From positions 2,542,001-2,606,000 of the forward strand of contig NZ_JPUX01000001.1 of NCBI RefSeq assembly GCF_000738675.1: a stretch of DNA of 64,000 bases. Reading direction: 5' to 3'. A program made the translations under genes and the position numbers. The notes below the pieces were generated by a model. It had not been told where the DNA came from, searched no databases, and was given only the letters and a program-made list of their open reading frames with translations. Shown here piece after piece: positions 59,303-64,000 of the stretch (positions within the stretch are counted from its first letter, which is position 1; every line of letters starts with the position of its first letter). The DNA comes from Serratia nematodiphila DZ0503SBS1 (GTDB lineage Bacteria > Pseudomonadota > Gammaproteobacteria > Enterobacterales > Enterobacteriaceae).

Positions 59303-59719
59303 ATGGAACTCAAAATCGACAGGGTGATAGAAACGGTGCTGTACGTCAGCGATATTGAACGCGCGGACGCGTTTTACCGGGAGATGCTGAAGCTGCCGAC
59401 GATGGCCGCCAACGAACGGTTTCGCGCCTACAACGTCGGCGATCGAAGCGTACTGTTGTTGTTTATCGAAGGTGATTCGCTGCGTGGGGCGCACTACCCG
59501 ACCGGGTTTATTCCTGCGCACGATGGCGTGGGGCCGGCGCATATCGGGCTGGCGGTGGCGAAAGAGCAGTTGCCGCACTGGGAACGGCATCTGGTGGCCA
59601 ACGGCGTGGAGATTGAGGGGCGGATGCGCTGGGAACACGGCGGGGAGAGCATTTATTTTCGCGATCCCGACGCCCATCTGTTGGAACTGGTGACGCCGGG
59701 CATTTGGGCCAATTACTGA
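59303..59719 (+). CDS. VOC-family (glyoxalase/dioxygenase-like) protein
   Basis: A 138-residue single vicinal-oxygen-chelate domain protein. The pattern VIETVLYVSDIERADAFYREML at the N-terminus, HIGLAVAKEQL mid-protein, and SIYFRDPDAHLLELVTPG at the C-terminus is typical; the His of HIGLAV and Glu of LLELVTP are likely metal ligands. ATG 59303 follows GGAGG at proper spacing; an upstream extension was rejected. The substrate is unknown. Its last 7 nt overlap the convergent TetR gene. Confidence 0.82.
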   Translation: MELKIDRVIETVLYVSDIERADAFYREMLKLPTMAANERFRAYNVGDRSVLLLFIEGDSLRGAHYPTGFIPAHDGVGPAHIGLAVAKEQLPHWERHLVANGVEIEGRMRWEHGGESIYFRDPDAHLLELVTPGIWANY

Positions 59720-60291
59720 TCGAACCCGCCTTGCGCCAACATGTTCAATGCGGCATTCAGCACCTGCAGCGCGGCCTGCGGTTGCCGCTCTATCTGCACT
59801 CTGACGATGGCGCCGTCGATCAGCATCGCCAGCATTGCCGCCCGCTGTTCCCGCTGTGGGCCGGCGGGCAGGTGACGCGCCAGTTCATCCGCCATTTGCC
59901 GTTTATGCCAGCCGGCGATTTGCAGGCTTTCCGGCAGCAGATCGGCGATTTCCACCGCCGTATTGATAAACGCGCAGCCGCGAAAGCGCGGATCGTCGAA
60001 CCATTCCGCCAGGCAGGGCGCCAGCGCCGGCAGCAACCCGCCGGTTTGTGCCACATGGCGATCCAGCGCTGTGCTGAACCAGGTGAGCCACTGCTGGTGG
60101 CGATAGGCTAAAAACGCCGTAATCAAATCGTTCTTGCTGGGAAAGTGGCGGTAAAACGTCACTTTAGTGACACCTGATTCTTTGATGATGCGATCGATGC
60201 CGGTGGCGCGGATCCCTTCCTGATAAAACAGATCGTGAGCCGTCAACAGGATGCGCTGGCGGGCGGGTAAGGTATTGCGATCGGCGGTCAT
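59713..60291 (-). CDS. TetR-family transcriptional regulator
   Basis: A 192-residue TetR-type repressor. The N-terminal helix-turn-helix (about residues 8-54) is RILLTAHDLFYQEGIRATGI with KVTFYRHFPSKNDL; the C-terminal ligand domain is helical. ATG 60291 and 60294 are both possible; GGGAG favours 60291. It is divergent from a DUF1348 gene, and the 105-bp gap between them contains two identical inverted operators (60321-60340 and 60357-60376), so it very probably represses both itself and that gene. Confidence 0.88.
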   Translation of the reverse strand: MTADRNTLPARQRILLTAHDLFYQEGIRATGIDRIIKESGVTKVTFYRHFPSKNDLITAFLAYRHQQWLTWFSTALDRHVAQTGGLLPALAPCLAEWFDDPRFRGCAFINTAVEIADLLPESLQIAGWHKRQMADELARHLPAGPQREQRAAMLAMLIDGAIVRVQIERQPQAALQVLNAALNMLAQGGFDQ

Positions 60292-60320
60292 CATTTTCTC
60301 CCAGGCTATTTTCGAGTGAT

Positions 60321-60340
60321 TGTAGACAACTCTGTCTACA
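60321..60340. promoter_or_regulatory. Operator copy 1 for the TetR regulator
   Basis: TGTAGACAACTCTGTCTACA is a palindrome with 8-bp arms around ACTC. It is the exact reverse complement of copy 2 and close to the regulator's own start. Confidence 0.75.
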
Positions 60341-60350
60341 TGCGCTAGCG

Positions 60351-60382
60351 TAATAATGTAGACAGAGTTGTCTACATTATTA
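60351..60382. promoter_or_regulatory. Operator copy 2 (extended palindrome) for the TetR regulator
   Basis: The core TGTAGACAGAGTTGTCTACA at 60357-60376 is extended on both sides to a palindrome with perfect 14-bp arms (TAATAATGTAGACA, spacer GAGT, and its complement). It abuts the ribosome binding site of the DUF1348 gene. Confidence 0.78.
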
Positions 60383-60396
60383 CGCAGGAGATGATC

Positions 60397-60864
60397 ATGA
60401 GCATTAAACCCCCATTGCCGCCTTTCACCCGTGAATCGGCCAGCGAAAAAGTGCGGTTGGCGGAGGATGCCTGGAACAGCCGCGATCCTGAGCGGGTGTC
60501 GCAGGTCTATTCTCTCGATACCCATTGGCGTAATCGCGCAGAGTTTGTCGACGGCCGCGCGGCGGTGGTCGCATTTTTGCAACGCAAGTGGGCGAAAGAG
60601 CTGGAGTATCGGCTGATTAAGGAACTGTGGGCGTTTGACGGCGCGCGCATCGCGGTGCGTTTCGCCTATGAGTGGCGCGACGATTCCGGCAACTGGTATC
60701 GCAGCTTCGGCAATGAAAACTGGGAGTTCAATCAGGAAGGGTTGATGATTAACCGCCATGCCTGCATCAACGACATGCCGATTCGCGAACAGGATCGGCG
60801 TTTTCATTGGCCGCTCGGTCGGCGCCCGGACGATGTCCCGGCGCTGAGCGATTTCGGTTTCTGA
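60397..60864 (+). CDS. DUF1348 (NTF2-like) protein
   Basis: A 155-residue protein of the nuclear-transport-factor-2-like fold family DUF1348. The characteristic sequence includes [38 protein letters not shown], and [20 protein letters not shown]. Function is unknown. The ATG at 60391 abuts CAGGAG, so the ATG at 60397 with 6-nt spacing is preferred. Expression is probably controlled by the divergent TetR regulator. Confidence 0.83.
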   Translation: MSIKPPLPPFTRESASEKVRLAEDAWNSRDPERVSQVYSLDTHWRNRAEFVDGRAAVVAFLQRKWAKELEYRLIKELWAFDGARIAVRFAYEWRDDSGNWYRSFGNENWEFNQEGLMINRHACINDMPIREQDRRFHWPLGRRPDDVPALSDFGF

Positions 60865-60870
60865 TCCTAC

Positions 60871-61773
60871 TTAGCGGTAGTAGTGTCGCAGCTCGGCGTG
60901 GATGGCGGAAATCAGCCGCTTTCGCCACTCCGGCTCGCCTTTTCGGTATTGAGAAAAAAGGTGACCGATAGCCAGGTTATCGCTAATCGGCAGCGCGCTT
61001 AACCCGTGCTTGTCGGGCTGGGCGGTAAACCATGGTTGAGGCACTACCGCCAGCAACGGCGCGCGGCGCAGCACCGGTGGAAGTTGTGCGTAGTCGGCGC
61101 AGTTCAGGGCAATGCGGCGGTGCAACCCCTGGCGCTCAAGCTGCCGATCCAGCTCGTTTTCCGTTTGTGGCCACGGATGGCAATAATAATGCGCGTAATC
61201 CGCCAGTTCGCTGAAGGCCAGCGCGCGTTTATCTTGCAGGACTGGGTATAGCGGCGGGCCATACAGCGCAATCAGGCGAGTGCGCCCAAGCGCTTCATAA
61301 TGCAGTGCGCTGGTGCGTTGTTGATGATCGCCCACCGCCAGCACCAGATCGACGCTCCCCTCAAGCAGCTCTTCGCGCCAGGCGCGTCGTTCAAAGTTTT
61401 GGCAGTGAATATCGGCATGGCAAGCGGCGCCCTTTTCCGCCAGCAAAGGCAACAGAATAGGGTGCAGAGCGGGGGGCGCCACCAGCGTGAAGCGACGCGG
61501 CGCCTGCGGTTGTTGGCCGAACATTTCACTGTCCAGCGAGGAGAACAGCGGCGCCAACTTGTCTTTCAACGACAGTGCAAACAGGGTGGGAACCTGGCGA
61601 TGTCCTTCTCGGCGAAACAGCGGGTCATCCAACACTTCCCGCAGGCGAGCCAGCGCATGACTGACGGCGGAGGTGCTGATGCCCAGCCGCTCGGCGGTTT
61701 TACGGCTGGAACCCGTTACCATCAGCAGATACAGCACTTTCAGCAGATTCATGTCCATTTGTAGAATATTCAT
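60871..61773 (-). CDS. LysR-family regulator next to a metallo-beta-lactamase
   Basis: A 300-residue LysR-type regulator. The helix-turn-helix is at about residues 8-65 (GSSRKTAERLGISTSAVSHA), followed by an effector-binding domain. The frame is open to 61869, but AAGGACAATTG is correctly placed for ATG 61773. It is divergent from the B3 metallo-beta-lactamase gene across 82 bp that contain a LysR-type box. Control of that gene is the obvious inference. It is not obviously AmpR. Confidence 0.87.
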   Translation of the reverse strand: MNILQMDMNLLKVLYLLMVTGSSRKTAERLGISTSAVSHALARLREVLDDPLFRREGHRQVPTLFALSLKDKLAPLFSSLDSEMFGQQPQAPRRFTLVAPPALHPILLPLLAEKGAACHADIHCQNFERRAWREELLEGSVDLVLAVGDHQQRTSALHYEALGRTRLIALYGPPLYPVLQDKRALAFSELADYAHYYCHPWPQTENELDRQLERQGLHRRIALNCADYAQLPPVLRRAPLLAVVPQPWFTAQPDKHGLSALPISDNLAIGHLFSQYRKGEPEWRKRLISAIHAELRHYYR

Positions 61774-61790
61774 CAATTGTCCTTTTTTTA

Positions 61791-61807
61791 ATTGAATACT
61801 GTTCAAT
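61791..61807. promoter_or_regulatory. LysR-type box in the divergent regulator/beta-lactamase promoter
   Basis: ATTGAA-TACTG-TTCAAT is a perfect inverted repeat with the T-N11-A geometry of LysR-type sites. A TATACT (61819-61824) downstream could be the -10 of the beta-lactamase gene; the box then covers its -35. Confidence 0.6.
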
Positions 61808-61855
61808 GTCAGGCCGAGTATACTCCTGCCCGGTTGACACAGACAGAAGAGAAAA

Positions 61856-62755
61856 ATGAAAAAAAGCATGCATTATCTGATGGCGATGGCCTTTTCCTTG
61901 AGCTTCTCCACGCAGGCGAAGTTAGACCCGGCGCAGCCGTTGTCTAGCGCTCCGCCATACTCGCTGTTTGAAGAGTGGGCGCAGCCGATAGCGCCGTTCC
62001 AGATCTTTGAGCAGGTGTATTACGTCGGCACGAGCAACCTGTCGTCGGTATTGTTGAGCACGCCGCAGGGATTGATTTTGATCGATGCGGGGTTGGAGAG
62101 CAGTGCACCGGGCATCAAAGCGAATATCGAACGGCTGGGGTTTAGCATTAAGGATCTGAAATATATCCTGAACAGCCATGCAAGGCTCGATCAGGCCGGC
62201 GGCATTGCGCAGCTGAAACGCTGGAGCGGCGCGAGGCTGGTGGCCAGCGCGGCCAATGCGCGGCAGTTGGCGTTAGGTGGACGGCAGGATTTCGCGTTGG
62301 GGGATACGCTCACTTTCCCGGCCGTGCAAACGGATATTGTGGTTGCCGATGGCGACAGCATCACCCTTGGCGGCCTGACGCTGACCGCGATGATGACGCC
62401 GGGGCATCTGCCGGGCGCGACGTCGTGGTTGACCACGCTACGGCATAACGGCAAGCCGTATCGCTTTATCTATGCTGACAGCCTGGCTACACCGGGTTAC
62501 TACCTGATCGGCAACAAAAACTATCCGCAGCTGATTGAGGACATTCGCGGCAGTTTCGCCCGTTTGGCGCGGGTGCAGGCGGATATATTTATCGCCAATA
62601 AAGGGACGCGTTTCGCTTTGGCCGACAAATGGCGGCGTTTGCAGGCCGGCGATACGCAGGCATTTATCGATCCCGCAGGGCTGCAGCGTTACGTGCAGGA
62701 GTCACAGCAGGGGTTTGAAGAGCAGCTGAAACGACAGGAAAACGTCAAACGCTGA
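61856..62755 (+). CDS. Subclass B3 metallo-beta-lactamase, Arg-Gln-Lys active-site variant
   Basis: A 299-residue metallo-hydrolase with a signal peptide (about residues 1-21, ending STQAK), so probably periplasmic. The fold and the segments ILIDAGLESSAPGIKANIERLG and TPGHLPGATSW are those of subclass B3 enzymes. The canonical HxHxDH zinc motif reads HARLDQ: H108, R110, D112, Q113. H184 is kept (H196 in standard numbering) and the last ligand is K249 (standard H263) in IANKGTRF. This His118Arg, His121Gln, His263Lys pattern is the B3-RQK type described for SPR-1 of Serratia proteamaculans and a few relatives. A non-lactamase role cannot be excluded. Confidence 0.85.
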   Translation: MKKSMHYLMAMAFSLSFSTQAKLDPAQPLSSAPPYSLFEEWAQPIAPFQIFEQVYYVGTSNLSSVLLSTPQGLILIDAGLESSAPGIKANIERLGFSIKDLKYILNSHARLDQAGGIAQLKRWSGARLVASAANARQLALGGRQDFALGDTLTFPAVQTDIVVADGDSITLGGLTLTAMMTPGHLPGATSWLTTLRHNGKPYRFIYADSLATPGYYLIGNKNYPQLIEDIRGSFARLARVQADIFIANKGTRFALADKWRRLQAGDTQAFIDPAGLQRYVQESQQGFEEQLKRQENVKR

Positions 62756-62815
62756 TCGACGAGCGTAAACCGCACCGATCGACAAACGGGAATTTGTAGA
62801 AAAGCCTTTCCACTT

Positions 62816-62824
62816 CTAGACTTA
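62816..62824 (+). promoter_or_regulatory. Candidate -10 of osmE
   Basis: CTAGACTTA lies 34 nt before the osmE ATG and resembles sigma-S-type -10 elements; E. coli osmE is sigma-S and osmotically controlled. Confidence 0.4.
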
Positions 62825-62857
62825 GGGGACAACAAACGTACTCCAAGAGGACAAGCT

Positions 62858-63187
62858 ATGACGAAGAAGTTGGTTTTGGCCGTCGGTACTGCAGCGGTAT
62901 TTTCCATTCTTGCCGGCTGCACCGCCTATGACCGTGCAACCAGTTATGTCAATGAGCCGGTGGTCAGCGATGTCAAAGTAGGGATGACCAAGCAGCAGGT
63001 GCGGGCGATTGCCGGTCCGCCGTCGACGTCTGCCACGCTGATTCATGCGCAAGGCACTTGCGATACCTATGCGGTCGCGCCGCGCGATGGCAAGGTGCAA
63101 ACGTACTTTGTCAGCTACAACGACACGGGCCATGTCATGAACAAGGGCTATCAAACCTGTTCCGACTACGATTCGCAGCCGAAGTAA
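62858..63187 (+). CDS. osmE: Osmotically inducible lipoprotein OsmE
   Basis: A 109-residue lipoprotein. The signal peptide ends in the lipobox LAGC with lipidated C21, followed by TAYDRATSYV. Conserved OsmE segments are VKVGMTKQQVRAIAGPPST, IHAQGTCDTY and the C-terminal DTGHVMNKGYQTCSDYD. It has the SmpA/OmlA-like fold. GAGG in CCAAGAGGACAAGCT provides the ribosome binding site. A terminator follows. Confidence 0.95.
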   Translation: MTKKLVLAVGTAAVFSILAGCTAYDRATSYVNEPVVSDVKVGMTKQQVRAIAGPPSTSATLIHAQGTCDTYAVAPRDGKVQTYFVSYNDTGHVMNKGYQTCSDYDSQPK

Positions 63188-63206
63188 TCGCGTTTCAGCC
63201 GAACAT

Positions 63207-63239
63207 AAAAGCCTCGCTTTTGCGGGGCTTTTCATTTTT
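63207..63239 (+). terminator. Terminator of osmE
   Basis: AAAAGCCTCGC-TTTT-GCGGGGCTTTT (63207-63232) with one mismatch pair is followed by CA and six Ts. Confidence 0.85.
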
Positions 63240-63304
63240 TAAGCGTTTAAGGCCTGAAGTTTAGGCAACTGCACCGCCCATGCCATTTTTTTGCATCAAA
63301 ATGA

Positions 63305-63333
63305 TAGACATTTCATAACGGTATCGCTAATAT
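63305..63333 (+). promoter_or_regulatory. Promoter of the tRNA-Ser/tRNA-Thr unit
   Basis: -35 TAGACA (63305-63310), 17-bp spacer, -10 TAATAT (63328-63333), then a GC-rich discriminator (CAGCGCCC) as in stringently controlled stable RNA promoters. The tRNA begins 11 nt later. Confidence 0.7.
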
Positions 63334-63344
63334 CAGCGCCCATT

Positions 63345-63432
63345 GGAAGGATGGCCGAGTGGTTTAAGGCAACGGTCTTGAAAACCGTCGAGTGTAACAG
63401 CTCCCAGAGTTCGAATCTCTGTCCTTCCGCCA
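63345..63432 (+). tRNA. tRNA-Ser (anticodon UGA)
   Basis: An 88-nt serine tRNA with acceptor arms GGAAGGA and TCCTTCC, anticodon loop CTTGAAA (anticodon TGA), a long variable arm, the T-loop TTCGAAT and an encoded CCA end. Closely matches E. coli tRNA-Ser(UGA). Confidence 0.97.
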
Positions 63433-63438
63433 AATTCA

Positions 63439-63514
<76 letters not shown>

Positions 63515-63522
63515 TGAGTGCC

Positions 63523-63556
63523 AAAAAACCGCCAGCCGCAAGGTTGGCGGTTTTTT
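63523..63556 (+). terminator. Terminator of the tRNA unit
   Basis: AAAAAACCGCCAGCC, a GCAA loop and GGTTGGCGGTTTTTT form a long stem with a T-run. The A-run on the left makes it active in both directions, so it may also end the convergent S24-like gene. Confidence 0.9.
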
Positions 63557-63589
63557 GCTTTATGCGGTTCTCAACGCGGCACTCATGGG

Positions 63590-64000
63590 CTAGGGCAGCC
63601 AGGCGCCAAGCACCACCCCGATAATCGCGTACTCATCGGCATTCTGCGCCGGGCAACCCGGCATGCTTCCCTTAAGCCATCGATGCCCGGCTTCCTCGAC
63701 ATACCTTCTAAAGATGAGTTCCGCGCTGTCACAGCGTTTCGCTATCACCTTATCGCCGGACATAAGCTCGGTTATGCCGGCAGTAACGGGTTCGACAAGT
63801 ATCAAGGCGCCCTTTGGGTAATTGGCGCCGGCAGAGCCGTTCATCGTGTCATCCCGCACCGGCAACCAGTAGGCCTGAGCGCTGCATTGCACCATTGCCG
63901 GGTAGTGGACGGTCGTTCCTTTGCGAAGCTGTTCATGAGATAACGGCAATGTCCATGCCAGCAGCGGAAGCGTTTTACCCAAGGTCTGTGCTGTCTTCTG
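63590..64000 (-). CDS. S24 (LexA/CI-like) repressor-type protein, 5' end beyond right edge
   Basis: At least 136 codons are open to the window end; the N-terminus, where a helix-turn-helix would be, lies outside. The visible part resembles the S24 peptidase/repressor dimerisation domain: AYWLPVRDDTMNGS, YPKGALILVEPVTAG, SGDKVIAKR, LIFRRYVEEAGHRWLKG, and the final YAIIGVVLGAWLP. The usual nucleophile Ser (in VRGDSM-like motifs) appears as Thr and the usual Lys (in TFKxL) as Arg, so autocleavage is doubtful. Prophage or island repressors have this form. It is convergent with the tRNA unit. Confidence 0.7.
   Translation of the reverse strand, partial: QKTAQTLGKTLPLLAWTLPLSHEQLRKGTTVHYPAMVQCSAQAYWLPVRDDTMNGSAGANYPKGALILVEPVTAGITELMSGDKVIAKRCDSAELIFRRYVEEAGHRWLKGSMPGCPAQNADEYAIIGVVLGAWLP

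Noticed and set aside
61856..62755. Acquired SMB-1-type carbapenemase
   Set aside because: SMB-1 has the canonical HxHxDH ligands; this protein has HARLDQ and K249, and no mobile element flanks it.

Overview
The window is chromosomal DNA of a GC-rich member of the Enterobacterales, most likely Serratia and close to S. marcescens. This rests on near-collinear gene order with the E. coli alaA-lrhA-nuo, elaB-men, nrdAB-ubiG-gyrA and rcsCBD-ompC blocks, on Serratia-type proteins (a HexS-like LrhA, a 376-aa OmpC), and on the accessory genes inserted between the core blocks. No names come from database searches; all calls are by recognition of protein and DNA motifs.

Layout. 1-2.2 kb: 5' part of alaA (minus strand) and the regulator lrhA/hexS behind a long leader. 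2.9-18.0 kb: the complete 13-gene nuo operon for respiratory complex I (nuoCD fused), closed by a strong terminator. 18.0-24.4 kb: an accessory block with a divergent LysR regulator, a ThDP-dependent synthase-like enzyme, a secreted cupin, an EamA exporter, a DUF2938 membrane protein and an MFS exporter; its chemistry is unknown. 24.7-27.8 kb: a DUF1097 protein, idnO-idnD for idonate/gluconate metabolism behind a GntR/IdnR-type operator, and elaB. 28.1-33.8 kb: menDHBCE of menaquinone synthesis, with menF absent from its usual place. 33.9-38.9 kb: katA, yfaZ, tyrP with TyrR boxes, and yfaY. 38.9-41.0 kb: a FAD monooxygenase with a divergent AraC regulator. 41.1-41.4 kb: an unlisted 50-codon Hok/Gef-type toxin gene with a structured leader. 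41.5-46.4 kb: yfaE, nrdB, nrdA (class Ia ribonucleotide reductase, NrdR and DnaA sites) and ubiG. 46.6-55.7 kb: gyrA, then the Rcs envelope-stress phosphorelay (rcsC convergent with rcsD-rcsB). 55.7-59.2 kb: an MFS transporter, a DUF4186 protein, the small RNA gene micF with promoter, marbox and terminator, and ompC. 59.3-62.8 kb: accessory genes, including a VOC protein, a TetR regulator with two identical inverted operators facing a DUF1348 gene, and a LysR regulator facing a subclass B3 metallo-beta-lactamase with the unusual Arg-Gln-Lys active site. 62.9-64.0 kb: osmE, tRNA-Ser(UGA), tRNA-Thr(UGU) and the C-terminal part of an S24-type repressor-like protein running off the right edge.

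Functionally, complex I and menaquinone synthesis serve respiration; nrdAB, gyrA and ubiG are housekeeping; the Rcs relay, micF/ompC, katA, osmE and elaB are envelope and stress genes. The most noteworthy items are the RQK-type B3 beta-lactamase with its LysR-type box, the Hok-like type I toxin locus, the Serratia micF, the paired TetR operators, the missing menF, and the uncharacterised ThDP/cupin/exporter cluster.
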